Part shown: positions 17,079-26,225 of the stretch, in pieces
Numbering within the stretch: position 1 is the stretch's first letter
Layout: the number at the start of each line of letters is the position of its first letter
From: Chloroflexia bacterium
GTDB lineage: Bacteria; Chloroflexota; Chloroflexia; Thermobaculales; Thermobaculaceae
Reading direction: 5' to 3'
Assembly: GCA_030446765.1 (NCBI GenBank)
Contig: JAUJMR010000001.1
Coordinates: 648,214-700,300 of the forward strand
Length of the DNA stretch: 52,087 nucleotides
Notes under the pieces: model-generated
Told to the model about the DNA's origin: nothing
The model's database searches: none
What the model saw: only the letters and a program-made list of their open reading frames with translations
Program-made: the position numbers and the translations under genes

Positions 17079-17138
17079 TCACAGGACAGGCACGTCGCGG
17101 TGGCGCACCAGATGAGAGTAGAACAGGTACTGCAATTC
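17079..17138 (-). pseudogene. 3' remnant of an OGG1-type gene
   Basis: On the minus strand the bases read [15 protein letters not shown], then VPVL and a stop, matching the end of the intact OGG1 in this window ([15 protein letters not shown]). At DNA level 34 bases (17099-17132) agree with 19534-19567 at all but one position. Upstream of this scrap the frame closes and similarity stops. It is a broken copy or the trace of a rearrangement involving the OGG1 3' end. Confidence 0.65.
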
Positions 17139-17694
17139 ACAAAATCACACTCCGATGGACTGACCGGAACACAGGGTAGATCGGACAAGCATGGTGCCTG
17201 GCGTCCGGGCCTGCTCAGAGTCACAGAGGACTAGGCGTGCGGTTGAGATCGGATTTGCCGAGTTCGAGTACAGCAGTCAGACTCTAGCCGTCAGGATACT
17301 CTGAGCCGATTTACTTCTGCGACCTGCTTGGCCAGTAACTGCCCCCAGCAGCCATAAACGATGCGGCTGAGCAGGACGTTGGCCGCTTGCAGGCTCGACA
17401 TCTGCGACGATGTCTCGCCAAATGGGCGGAGATGATAATCGATTCTAGTACATCAAACCGTCCGGCAGCAATTGCCTGAGCGGCCATGGCACTCACAGCG
17501 ACGGTCCTGCGGCAGGTGATAAACGGCATCCTCAGACAACTTGTGCCATCCGCAAATCGTGCACGGATATCAGCCACTGAGGCTGCGGATAGGATAGGCC
17601 GAGGGAGCACCGGCAAGAATCGAATGCTGAGGCCACAGTCGGGGGACCCGCTCCCCTCGAGGAGGTGACGTCGAAAGCCTGGGACCAGCTAGTG

Positions 17695-17800
17695 GTGACG
17701 ACACGTCGGCCGATTCCGGATCGCCACGATCGATCGGCGGGAGTCGCACTGAGGGCTGGTATGCATAGTGACGACAACCGGCCGATTGGGGATCGACACG
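17695..17800. repeat. pair of imperfect direct repeats
   Basis: Two 33-34 bp copies, 17695-17728 and 17768-17800, share GTGACGACA, CGGCCGATT, GGATCG and CACG in order. The start-to-start distance is 73 bp. Confidence 0.55.
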
Positions 17801-18016
17801 GGGATGATGAATCGCTCGCCAAGCATCTCATGCTTGGCCGCATGATAGCATAGCATACCCTTCCTTAGCAATTGCCCATCGGCGACGGTTCTACGTCCAA
17901 CTTGATCTTAGAACGCACTCTATCCCGATAGGCATCCGGAACCTATCGGTACTGCGCTACGTCTCTGAGCGCTCTCTATCAGGATGGTACGTATCGGTGG
18001 CGGACCAGTTGGTACG

Positions 18017-18103
18017 AGCCGCCGCGTGACCAAGACGCTACCTGGACGCTGTGTCCGGGCACCAGTCACGCCAGCCCTAAGCCGCCGCGTACCAAGGCGT
18101 ATC
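18017..18103. repeat. pair of imperfect direct repeats
   Basis: AGCCGCCGCGT followed by ACCAAG and CG occurs at 18017-18041 and again at 18080-18103, one base shorter in the second copy. Confidence 0.5.
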
Positions 18104-18129
18104 GCGTCCGCCCATCTGTAGCGGGTTCA

Positions 18130-18478
18130 TCAGCGCTCATCGCGGTGCCCATCTGCTCGTCCCTTGATGTTCTCCCTGACCTCTACCGCGAACCGGGTAA
18201 CCGGCGTCTCCGGTCCCCCCGGCGCTGTGTCCGGCAGCGAGTCTGTCTCGAGCGTACGGACTACCCGCCCAACGAAGACGTGTGGCAAATCCGACGAGCT
18301 TGCGAGTATCCGCGATGTCGAAGACTGAGCTCATGTGGACACTTACCGTATTGTGGGCGGACGGTGAGCCCGTAGGGGATCTGTACGCCGACATCACGCC
18401 AAGCGCAATGCCCAGCACGATGGTGGCGAGACTGAGCATTATCCGGGTGCGCAACTTACTGCTGGTGATGAGTCTCAT
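18130..18478 (-). pseudogene. broken secreted protein, companion of the M10-like protease
   Basis: Starts at the ATG at 18478 with AGGAGAGGA upstream, overlapping the end of the protease gene by 23 bp. Residues 1-30 are a signal or anchor segment (IMLSLATIVLGIALGVMSA). After FDIADTR the frame must shift by one base near 18290-18300 to continue as SDLPHVFVGRVVRTLETD, then PETPVTRFAVEVRENIKG, a pattern seen in secreted proteins of unknown function paired with metalloproteases (recalled). The protein then ends after RADGHRDER, without the usual further C-terminal part. Frameshift plus truncation suggest real decay. Confidence 0.5.
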
Positions 18479-19128
18479 TCTGTCCTCTCCTACCTCGTAC
18501 TACTGCAGATGCGGTCTGTATGCGGAGCGGCACGTGCCGCCCATAGCCTCCGCATGAAAAATTTATGGGCCACCTCCAATAGTAGTCTGAACTGTCGTGC
18601 CACCGGGGAGTGGTCATCAGTGAGCCGTCGGGGCAGGCAGGGCAGGCGTTCATAAGCTGGGTCGAGTCCGGGGTTATGCAGAGCCCGAGCGCATGCCCCA
18701 ACTCGTGTGCGGCCACCGCCTTCTCCGAAGTGAGCCCCACGTAGTACTTGTCGAGCCAGTATTTGTTAAGGAGTACGAGGTCGCTACCAGAATAGGGAGC
18801 GTAGTAGCCCCACCAGGAGACGTCGGATCGGTAGACGTCAGCCCACTTGAGGTCCACGGTCGCCGGTTGCGGGGGCTATCGTCACCTCTCCGAGAACGTT
18901 CCACGCCCCCACGGCGTGACTGCGGGCGTAGTCATACTTGGTGTAATCGACGTACGCTATACGGCGTCCGCTGACGGCGGTGTAACTAATATAGTAATGG
19001 GCGGAGGCGGTGCTCGTGATCAATAGCGCCAGGAGGACGGCTGCGGCCGCTAGCGACTGCGCTCTTCTCCCGAGGACTGACGATGCCAGGCGTGCACGGG
19101 CGTGTGGATATAAGGTCTCCAATGACAT
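18456..19128 (-). pseudogene. frameshifted secreted M10-like (matrixin-type) metalloprotease
   Basis: Two overlapping frames join into one protein if one base is removed from the C5 run at 18871-18875 (minus strand): EVTIAP would then run into QPATVDLKWADV. The N-terminal frame gives a signal peptide (SLAAAAVLLALLITSTASA); the second has AAHELGHALGLCI and WHDSSDYYWRWP. HELGH provides two zinc ligands and the catalytic Glu, but the third histidine of HExxHxxGxxH is Ile here. It is either inactive or uses another ligand. Start at ATG 19128 has GGAGGG directly adjacent; TTG at 19122 has better spacing. Confidence 0.6.
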
Positions 19129-19462
19129 CCCTCCGTTGTGTATACATTCGCCTCGTCCAGCCCAGGCCAGAGGCGGTGAATGGCCCGGGCTGCGCTCCCG
19201 ACTTGGCAGCTCATCACTGATGGAGCGTCCGTCAACTACCAAAAGAGTTAATCTTCGGTTATGGCAGATGCGGGGAGTATAGGAATTCGGGCAGCTTTAA
19301 TCAAGCGCATGCAACACAACGCTGCTCACTTGCGACACCTTACTACACGTGTCGACTTCGCCATCACAAGGAAGTAGGTCATCGGCTAGGCTAGCACAGG
19401 GGCCGGGAGTGATTTGCCAGTGTTCCCGTAGCCTCAGGTATCTTCGGGGGAATGCTCCATTC
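19129..19462. other. gene-free region upstream of the protease
   Basis: About 330 bp between the broken protease start and the OGG1 stop, both on the minus strand. A TTGACG element occurs on the minus strand but no matching -10 at proper spacing. No gene, RNA or repeat recognised. Confidence 0.4.
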
Positions 19463-20434
19463 CTACCCAAGATGTACCCCGGTGTTCTCGCGACCACTCG
19501 CTAAGAGTAGTATTAGAGCACCGGTGTGTCCTTGGTGGCGCATCAGATGAGAGTAGAACAGGTACTGCTGGACCCAGCCTGCGCGCTCGCCGAACCGCTC
19601 TCGGAACGTACCGGCAATTCGGTTGTACGCGTTGCTCGTCAGCGAGCGTTGTGCCAGCTCCGGCAGATACAGTTCGATCGCCAACTGACGGATATGGGTA
19701 TCCACCGGCACCGCCTCGTCCTTGTCGAGGGAGAAGAGGCAGACACAGTCCGCCACCTTGGGGCCAACCCCGGGCAGACCCATCAACGCCCCACGCGCCT
19801 CAGTGTGCGGCATAGCTCGGAGCGACTCCGCCCAACCTACCGGCCATGAATCGATCAGCTCCATCGCGCGCACCAGCACGCGGGCCCGATATCCGAGGTT
19901 ACAATCGCGCTCCAGTATCGGGATGCTCTCCGGGCTGAGCGCCGCCGGGGGCGGAAACATGTGATATTCCCTTCCCTCAATGGTCGCGATGTGCCGACCC
20001 CACAAGCGCATGCCCTCAACCGCGCGCGTAATCCTCGGGATCGTGTTGGCCGTGGTGCAGATGTACGTCGTCACGGTCTCCAACGGGTCCTGCCGGAGCA
20101 GCCGAAGCCCGGCCCAACGCTCGAAGGCGCGCCGCGCGTGCAAATCGTTCGCGCCGAGTTCCTCATACGCCAGCCCCAGGTCGAAGTCGAGACGCAGGTA
20201 GTCGCGCCAGAAATCATCGCGAAGCTCCGGATAGGATGCGTAGACAATCCGCTCGCCCTCGGTGCGAACACGGATCGCGCAGCCCGATACCACCCCCGTC
20301 CACCAGCCGCCACCCACCTCCCGCCAGCGGAACGCCTGGCCGCAACCAAACGTCCAGCGCAGGTTCAGCACGGTCGAGTCGTATGCCAGCTCCCGCTGCT
20401 GCAGATCCGCCCACGAGAGGACCGGCGCACTCAC
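19463..20434 (-). CDS. ogg: 8-oxoguanine DNA glycosylase, OGG1 type
   Basis: Bifunctional glycosylase/AP lyase that removes 8-oxoguanine from DNA. 323 residues with the eukaryote-like N-terminal domain ([17 protein letters not shown]) and the HhH-GPD core: [18 protein letters not shown] with catalytic K226, and [10 protein letters not shown] with D245. Length fits long bacterial OGG1 proteins. The GTG start overlaps the stop of the upstream ABC ATPase by four bases (GTGA), so it is translationally coupled to an exporter-like operon. A scrap of its 3' end is duplicated at 17079-17138. Confidence 0.93.
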   Translation of the reverse strand: MSAPVLSWADLQQRELAYDSTVLNLRWTFGCGQAFRWREVGGGWWTGVVSGCAIRVRTEGERIVYASYPELRDDFWRDYLRLDFDLGLAYEELGANDLHARRAFERWAGLRLLRQDPLETVTTYICTTANTIPRITRAVEGMRLWGRHIATIEGREYHMFPPPAALSPESIPILERDCNLGYRARVLVRAMELIDSWPVGWAESLRAMPHTEARGALMGLPGVGPKVADCVCLFSLDKDEAVPVDTHIRQLAIELYLPELAQRSLTSNAYNRIAGTFRERFGERAGWVQQYLFYSHLMRHQGHTGALILLLASGRENTGVHLG

Positions 20435-21192
20435 GCGCTGGCGACCGCCTGTCGGGGCTCGCCGGAGTGCGACACGATCCGGCCGTCCTTCATCTCGACG
20501 ATCCGGTTCGCGAGCGCGCCGACACCGGCGTCATGTGTCACGATCACAAACGTCTGGCCGTTATCGCGGTTCAAGCCCATCAACAGGTCGAGCACCTCGC
20601 GCGATGTATCGGAGTCCAGGTTGCCCGTCGGCTCATCCGCCCACACAATCGCCGGCTCGTTCACGAGCGCGCGCGCGATCGCCACCCGTTGCTGCTGGCC
20701 ACCGGAAAGCTGGTTTGGCTTGTGCTTCTCGCGGTCAGCCAGACCTACGTGGTCGAGGGTCTCCAGGGCCCGCTTGCGCGCCGCGTCCACCCGCACACCA
20801 CTCACGAGGAGCGGCAGCTCGACGTTCTCCACGGACGTTAGCACCGGCATAAGGTTGAAGCTTTGGAAGATGAATCCCATGCTCCGGGCACGGTAGTCCG
20901 TCCGCTTCGCATCGCTGAGGGTGTGGAGCTGCCGGCCGGCGATCAGGATCTCGCCGGAGTCTATGCTGTCCAGCCCGGAGAGCACGTTGAGAAGCGTCGT
21001 CTTGCCGCAGCCGGACGGCCCCATAATGGCGACGATCTCGCCGCTCTCGACCGCGAGACTCACATCACGCAGTGCGTGCACGACGACTGCGTCTTCCTCG
21101 GTCCGGTAGCTCTTGCTCACGTTCCGCGCCTCGACGATGAGCCCGTTGGATTCCTGCGGCTCTGTAACATCTCTCCGTTTTCTGCGAAACAT
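20431..21192 (-). CDS. ABC transporter ATPase, MacB/LolD type
   Basis: 253 residues. Walker [11 protein letters not shown]-loop [23 protein letters not shown], signature [15 protein letters not shown] and Walker [16 protein letters not shown]; the ENVELPL and EPTGNLD words are characteristic of the LolD/MacB/FtsE group. It powers a mechanotransmission-type transporter with the FtsX-like permease encoded 68 bp upstream at 21261-24290. The cargo may be a lipoprotein, lipid or peptide and cannot be told from sequence. It overlaps OGG1 by 4 bp. Confidence 0.93.
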   Translation of the reverse strand: MFRRKRRDVTEPQESNGLIVEARNVSKSYRTEEDAVVVHALRDVSLAVESGEIVAIMGPSGCGKTTLLNVLSGLDSIDSGEILIAGRQLHTLSDAKRTDYRARSMGFIFQSFNLMPVLTSVENVELPLLVSGVRVDAARKRALETLDHVGLADREKHKPNQLSGGQQQRVAIARALVNEPAIVWADEPTGNLDSDTSREVLDLLMGLNRDNGQTFVIVTHDAGVGALANRIVEMKDGRIVSHSGEPRQAVASA

Positions 21193-21260
21193 ACTTCGTC
21201 CTCACCTACCTGCTTGTACCATCAGGTCGAACCCTGCCTGCCGTCCGACATTCTCATTGC

Positions 21261-24200
21261 TCATCCCTGATATCGTAGCGCCTCTACCGGCGGTACCTGC
21301 GACGCCCGAAAGGCCGGAACGATCGTGAAGAGCAGTGCCGCGATCCAAACACCGAGTCCGATAAGCGCCATCTCGCCCCACGGAAACACAAACCGCGCGT
21401 CGGGGTTATCGACAGCAAATCGAAAGAGGTTGTATCCACCCAGGGTGCCCGAGGCGATCCCGATCCCGATCCCGAGTAACGCAACCAGCGAGCTCTCCAC
21501 GATGAACTGCCAGCCAATGTCCGTGCGGGCGAATCCTACGGCGCGCAGCGTGCCGATGTCGCGCCGGCGTTCGTGCACCGCGCGGGCGCTGATCACGGCG
21601 AGGCCCGCGACACCAACAATCAAGCCGAACGCCAGGAACGCCTGCACGATTCGGACGAACGTGTTCGTAAAGGACTCGATCCGTCCCACCAGGTCCGCAA
21701 CTAGAAAGCTCTGCGCCCCGTTCCCGGCGAACTCCCGCTTCAGGTCGCGGCCCACGGCCACGGGATCCGCGCCCGGCGCTACGTGAAACAGAAAGGTGCT
21801 CGACGTTTCCAAGCGCGGGAACTCCTTGGAGGCCGCCTCACCCACGATGACCCCATTGATCACGCCGAGCGCGAACCCGCTCGGCGGGGCCATACGGCCG
21901 ATGATCGTCTTCGTCGCCTCACGTCCCGAGACCGGATCCCGCACCCGCAGGGTATCGCCCGGCCCGAGCTCCGGCCGCGCCTGGAATTCGCCCTCACCGT
22001 TGTACGGGAAGGTCAGGATCGCGAGGTTCGGATCGCGAGACAGGGCCTGCCATGCCGCGCGGTCTGTCGGGTACTCCGGTGAGCGCAAGTCCAACTCATC
22101 CGTCGTGCGGTCGAGGTAAACTGTGGGAGCAAAGGTTAGGTACTCCGCGAGCTTTGAGCCAGGAGGTGGCGCCCCGGTCGGCGGACCAAACGGTGTCTGG
22201 TACTCCGCGGCGGCGTACTTCGGCAACTCCACCTGCCCGGAGCGAACCTCAGCATGATCCGCGACGCTCTCTCGCAGTACGGCGTTGCCCCGAATGCGAT
22301 CCTCGAAGCCAGTTATTGGAGTCACCGGTCCTGGCTGCGTGAAGCCATCGTAACCGCTCAGCTGATTGTCCCGCGTCCGCTCTGATGCGGCGGTTTGCGT
22401 GCTGTTGAAGATGGAGCTGATCGTCACAATGTACAGGATGAGCGCGAACATCGCGAGAGTGAAACCGGTGCGTGCGCGCCGTGACGCTGGGTACGCGACG
22501 GCTATCCGCAGGATCGGCGCGAGGGTCGGGCTGCGGCGGATCAGCGCGCGCAGCCCAGAGAACACGATGTTCAGGTTGAACGTCGTCAGCAGCACCGCTG
22601 CCAAGACGAGAAAGAACCCCTCGAGAAAGAACATCGCCGGATTGTCGTTGTTCGCGTCCGCCACCGGCTGAAGCTCGTTCGCGAAATATGCGTACGCCAT
22701 CACCGCGATACATATTACCGTCCAGACGCCGCGTGCTGGAACGCCGCGCGCGAGCAGGAAGCCGAAGCCGAACGCGGCCAGTACCGGCCCAACAAGCATC
22801 AAGTAACCGTTGGGGAGACTGAAGCCAGCGAGTGAGCCAACGGCCCCCAGGACCAGCACGCCGATCTGCACCGCCAGCCATAGCCTCGATCTGCGCACAC
22901 TCCTCTGCTCGGGCAGGTCGCGAATCGCGGTCACGATATTCAGGCCACTGATGCGTAGAGAGGTGAAGAAAACGGTCAGGAACGTGATGAGCAAACCCGC
23001 TGCCGCGGCGAACAGGAGGCTCTGCGGCCGAGTGTAGAAAGGGATGCGGACGTTGAACCCGGGCAGCCCCTCAAACGCGGAGACGGACCGGTTCAAGCCC
23101 CAGACCAGCCCCGCCGCCACCGCGACGCCGGTGAGCGTGCCGAGCAGCGAGGCGAGGATGCTGTACGCATACCCTTCAAACACGAAGAGGCGTACCAGAC
23201 CGGCGCGCTTGAGCGCGACGGCGCGGAGTATGCCCATCTCGCTTTTGCGCTCCTCGGCCAGCATCGTGTAGATGTTGATGATGAGCAGGATACCGGCGAG
23301 GATCGCGAAGCTACTGATCATCAGGAAGATATCGCCGATACTGAACCCGGGCTCCAGTGTGTCCTGCTTCACCTGCGAAACCGCGAAGTTCCCGCCCGGT
23401 GCCCGTCCCTTGAGCAGTTCCTGCACAGCCTCTGCGATCGGACCAGACGCCTCCACGCCTGAGACCACGTCCCCCTGATTACTCACGAACAAGGTGTTTA
23501 CCTGCGATTGCGGGACGCCGAGCAACTCACGCGCGGCAGTGAGGTCGAGCACCACCGTCCCCTCGGCGCTGGAGAAGCGCGAGATGTAACCCTGGACACC
23601 CTGCTCGGGCAACACCTCGGCTACGGTGAACTCCCGAGCACCGTCCGGTCCGCGCAAGCGTAGTCGTGAACCTACACGCAGCTCGAGTGCACGTGCTAGC
23701 CGCTCAGATGCGTATACCCGTCCGGTCCCGGGCGCGGGGCGCTGTGCCACCTCCGGCGGGTCCTCACCGAACTGCCGGAGCTGCCCCCAGCCCACCCCCA
23801 CCAGCGTCACGGACGGGCTGGTGAGCAGCACCTCCTCTGAACCGTTCTCGAGCACCTCCGCCGGGACTTCCTGCGTCAGTGCCGGGAGCAGACCATCGAT
23901 GTCAAACGCCGATTCCTGATACAGCAGCGTCTGCTGGCGGATGGCCTCCGATGTGACGGTTCGGACCGCGGCCAAATCGAATGCCGGAATCGGGCGCGTG
24001 TCATTCGGCAGCCGCTGACTCGTGAGCTGGACGACCTCGTCTATCTCGCCGAGGGTCTTCTCTGCCTGTTGGTACTGAAAGCGCCCGGTGCTGTCATTCA
24101 GCACCAGGGAGCCGGCGATGAGCGCCGTGCCCACCATCGACCCCACAACCACGAGCAGCGTGTTCCACTTGCGCCGGCCGGCGTTACGCAGGCCCATCCG

Positions 24201-24290
24201 CCGCAGGACCGGCCATCGGAGCATCGAGACGAGCACCAGCAGCGTGATTAGGGCAGCGAGCACCAGGAACACAGAAAAAATCGGACCCAA
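21261..24290 (-). CDS. FtsX/MacB-type ABC permease, large duplicated form
   Basis: About 1009 residues: an N-terminal helix, a long extracytoplasmic domain, three helices ending near RKSEMGILRAVALKRAGLVR, several more helices in the middle, a second extracytoplasmic domain, and a final FtsX unit with RRRDIGTLRAVGFARTDIGW. Two FtsX repeats in one chain mean a single polypeptide may supply both halves of the channel. The TTG at 24290 was chosen for its GGGGGAAG ribosome-binding site; another TTG at 24347 is possible. It works with the ATPase downstream. Confidence 0.88.
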   Translation of the reverse strand: MGPIFSVFLVLAALITLLVLVSMLRWPVLRRMGLRNAGRRKWNTLLVVVGSMVGTALIAGSLVLNDSTGRFQYQQAEKTLGEIDEVVQLTSQRLPNDTRPIPAFDLAAVRTVTSEAIRQQTLLYQESAFDIDGLLPALTQEVPAEVLENGSEEVLLTSPSVTLVGVGWGQLRQFGEDPPEVAQRPAPGTGRVYASERLARALELRVGSRLRLRGPDGAREFTVAEVLPEQGVQGYISRFSSAEGTVVLDLTAARELLGVPQSQVNTLFVSNQGDVVSGVEASGPIAEAVQELLKGRAPGGNFAVSQVKQDTLEPGFSIGDIFLMISSFAILAGILLIINIYTMLAEERKSEMGILRAVALKRAGLVRLFVFEGYAYSILASLLGTLTGVAVAAGLVWGLNRSVSAFEGLPGFNVRIPFYTRPQSLLFAAAAGLLITFLTVFFTSLRISGLNIVTAIRDLPEQRSVRRSRLWLAVQIGVLVLGAVGSLAGFSLPNGYLMLVGPVLAAFGFGFLLARGVPARGVWTVICIAVMAYAYFANELQPVADANNDNPAMFFLEGFFLVLAAVLLTTFNLNIVFSGLRALIRRSPTLAPILRIAVAYPASRRARTGFTLAMFALILYIVTISSIFNSTQTAASERTRDNQLSGYDGFTQPGPVTPITGFEDRIRGNAVLRESVADHAEVRSGQVELPKYAAAEYQTPFGPPTGAPPPGSKLAEYLTFAPTVYLDRTTDELDLRSPEYPTDRAAWQALSRDPNLAILTFPYNGEGEFQARPELGPGDTLRVRDPVSGREATKTIIGRMAPPSGFALGVINGVIVGEAASKEFPRLETSSTFLFHVAPGADPVAVGRDLKREFAGNGAQSFLVADLVGRIESFTNTFVRIVQAFLAFGLIVGVAGLAVISARAVHERRRDIGTLRAVGFARTDIGWQFIVESSLVALLGIGIGIASGTLGGYNLFRFAVDNPDARFVFPWGEMALIGLGVWIAALLFTIVPAFRASQVPPVEALRYQG

Positions 24291-24686
24291 ACTTCCCCCG
24301 GACCGGTCACAGCCACCACGGCGCGGGCAACGCCCCACGCCTCTCAATAGTTAACGCGTCCCTACATGGATATGTTACACGAGGCCCAGCCAACGACAAC
24401 GAACTCACCACGCCACAGCACAGCCCTGCACCTGCGCCAGCGGTTCGGAGATCGAGACGATCGTATCCCGGAAATGCTGCGAAGCTCCGCTCTGCCGGGA
24501 AACTACCCTATTCGGTGGGGCCGTGATGGAGACTCGTGAGTACGCTTCTTGTACGAGTTGTTGCCGGATGTGACTTGCTACCATCAGCGCTCAGGTCGAG
24601 GCATTGAGCCTTATCTACAAAGCGTTGGGCACCCATGTTCATACGCGATTCACGACACAGCCAACCGGTGGAGGGGCGGTGAGCTC
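24291..24686. other. gene-free divergent region
   Basis: About 400 bp between the permease start (minus) and a small plus-strand gene. Besides the ribosome-binding site GAGGGGCGGTGAG before 24687, nothing was recognised. Confidence 0.4.
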
Positions 24687-24935
24687 ATGAGTACCGTAGA
24701 TTATCGAATACGCTGGGTCGCATCCAGCATCGCCACCCTTATGCAGGAGTGGCCGGAGCTGACCTGGACCGATGTACAGGGGCTCAACCGTCACGTCGGC
24801 TTCTCGCACCGGACCGGCTCGGACGGTTATCTCGGCGTCGCGGGCGTGGGCACTGGTGGGAGCAAGCTGCGCAAGGCGGACCTGCAGGCCGCGTGGAACC
24901 TGGCCCGTGAGATGTCCCGAAAGGAAATCGCGTAG
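24687..24935 (+). CDS. small protein of unknown function
   Basis: 82 residues from ATG 24687, with GGAGGGGCGG upstream. Visible: an N-terminal helix VDYRIRWVASSIATLMQEWP and a C-terminal helix KADLQAAWNLAREMSRKEIA around a Gly-rich centre (DGYLGVAGVGTGGSK). No signal peptide, membrane helix or known motif. Base composition and codon use look like the neighbours. The frame is open further upstream but without a good start. Not recognised. Confidence 0.5.
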   Translation: MSTVDYRIRWVASSIATLMQEWPELTWTDVQGLNRHVGFSHRTGSDGYLGVAGVGTGGSKLRKADLQAAWNLAREMSRKEIA

Positions 24936-25131
24936 CCTGACGTTCCCGCGGCCAGGACGTGCCGACTCCTCGGCGCCCCCGCGTGTCACGCCAAGTAAAC
25001 TCCAAATCTTCCGCTTCGCTCCATGGTGCGGGTCGAAGATCGGCGGTTGACCGAGCAACTGGGCGACGCACAGGTCCGAGCAGCATTCCCGATCGAATAG
25101 CTCCGCGAACTCTCTGCACTGAGCCGCAGCG

Positions 25132-25161
25132 TTGACACACCCTGCGACGGGCATCTACCAT
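25132..25161 (+). promoter_or_regulatory. promoter of the flavin reductase gene
   Basis: Perfect -35 TTGACA (25132-25137), 18-bp spacer, -10 TACCAT (25156-25161), 52 bp before the GTG start. Confidence 0.65.
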
Positions 25162-25213
25162 GGCAACATCACCCACTTGGTGCCAAGTCACCTAATGCCG
25201 TCTGGAGAGTTTC

Positions 25214-25780
25214 GTGGATTTTGACAGCCTGCTATACCGGAGGGTCTTGGGGCAGTTCGCGACCGGCGTAACGGTTGTGACAACCATCACGCGCAGCGGC
25301 GAGTCGTGGGCGATGACGGCAAACTCCTTCACATCGATCTCTCTCGACCCGCCAATCGTCCTGGTGTCGGTCAGCCGCGGCATCACGACCAACGACGCGA
25401 TCCGCTCTTCCGGCGTTTTCGCCGTGAACATCCTCCGCGCGGAGCAGATCGAGCTGGCGCGGCGGTACAGCAGGCGCGAGCGGCCCGCCAACCAGTTTGG
25501 GGATGTCGATACCTCGACGTCGTCAACCGGATCCCTGATCATCGCAGGCTGCCTGGGCTGGGTCGACTGCCGGCTTACTGAATCAACGGAGCAGGGCGAT
25601 CACACCGTGTTTTTCGGAACGGTCGAGTCGCTGGACATCGCGGAGCACGGCGGCGATCCGCTGCTGTATTACCACAGCTCGTACGCACGCATCGAGCCGG
25701 ACCCGCGCTCTCTCCCCGACGAGGCCGCGGCCAAGCAAGGCAGGCTCATCTACTTCGACGCCGAGGCAGGCAACTATTAA
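25214..25780 (+). CDS. flavin reductase-like FMN-binding protein
   Basis: 188 residues of the split-barrel flavin reductase family, which reduces or binds FMN and often feeds a two-component monooxygenase. Family pattern: YRRVLGQFATGVTVVTT, WAMTANSFTSISLDPPIVLVSV, SGVFAVNILRAEQIELARR and, near the end, DPLLYYHSSYARIE. The GTG at 25214 is the first good start after the promoter at 25132-25161. Its stop overlaps that of the convergent NUDIX gene by two bases. An LLM oxidoreductase is 16 kb away, so no partner can be assigned. Confidence 0.88.
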   Translation: MDFDSLLYRRVLGQFATGVTVVTTITRSGESWAMTANSFTSISLDPPIVLVSVSRGITTNDAIRSSGVFAVNILRAEQIELARRYSRRERPANQFGDVDTSTSSTGSLIIAGCLGWVDCRLTESTEQGDHTVFFGTVESLDIAEHGGDPLLYYHSSYARIEPDPRSLPDEAAAKQGRLIYFDAEAGNY

Positions 25781-26225
25781 GCGCTGCCGTCCTCGTCCTG
25801 ATCGATGACCGAAAGGGAGGCGCGCTGTAGAAGAGCCGACAGTGTGATCTTTAGGGCCTGCGGGCGCAAATCGAGCGAGGACACCTCTTCGATGGGAATC
25901 CACACCGGTGTGTACCGCCCTCGTGTTTCGCGGTGCCGACTGCTGAACTCCGTCCCGGTGCCAGTACCGAACGTCCCGCCGATCACCTCGGCGGCGTAGT
26001 AGCGCAGCTCCCCATCGGGTGCTTCGAGTACCCGCAGCAGGGCACAAGGCGCACCCAGACACCAAGCTCTTCGTACGCCTCACGGACCGCGGTGGCAGCG
26101 AAGGATTCCCAATCCTCCACACCACCACCAGGGAAGACGTAATACGTGGCGCCCTCGCGCTCCCGCCGTATCAGCGCGACGTTGTGATCCCGGACGATCA
26201 CGACCCGACTGCTCGGTCGAGCCAT
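25777..26225 (-). pseudogene. NUDIX hydrolase with one apparent frameshift
   Basis: The N-terminal frame (26225 down) has MARPSSRVVIVRDHNVALIR and a complete Nudix box, GGVEDWESFAATAVREAYEELGV, whose spacing fits GX5EX7REUXEEXGU. Downstream the frame closes, but in the next frame the protein continues as ALLRVLEAPDGELRYYAAEV and on to IDQDEDGSA. One missing base near 26036-26050 explains this. The protein would be about 148 residues, normal for a nucleoside-diphosphate-linked-moiety hydrolase. Its start touches the stop of the DUF429-like gene (TGAATGG). A sequencing error is as likely as a true mutation. Confidence 0.7.

Larger units (their letters stand above)
17139..18129. other. gene-poor region with hairpins and short direct repeats
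   Basis: About 1 kb without a convincing gene; the open frames at 17311-17616 and 17532-17843 show no motif. It holds a hairpin GCCAAGCAT/ATGCTTGGC with a three-base loop (17818-17838), a hairpin CCGATAGG/CCTATCGG with a nine-base loop (17925-17949), and two pairs of direct repeats (17695-17728 with 17768-17800; 18017-18041 with 18080-18103). It looks like decayed or recombined intergenic DNA. Confidence 0.5.

Noticed and set aside
17311-17616. 101-residue minus-strand frame as a transposase remnant
   Set aside because: No DDE or HTH motif, no inverted terminal repeats or target duplication.
18838-18900. programmed ribosomal frameshift in the M10-like protease
   Set aside because: No slippery heptamer with downstream pseudoknot seen; a simple C5-run indel explains it, and the active site is also altered.
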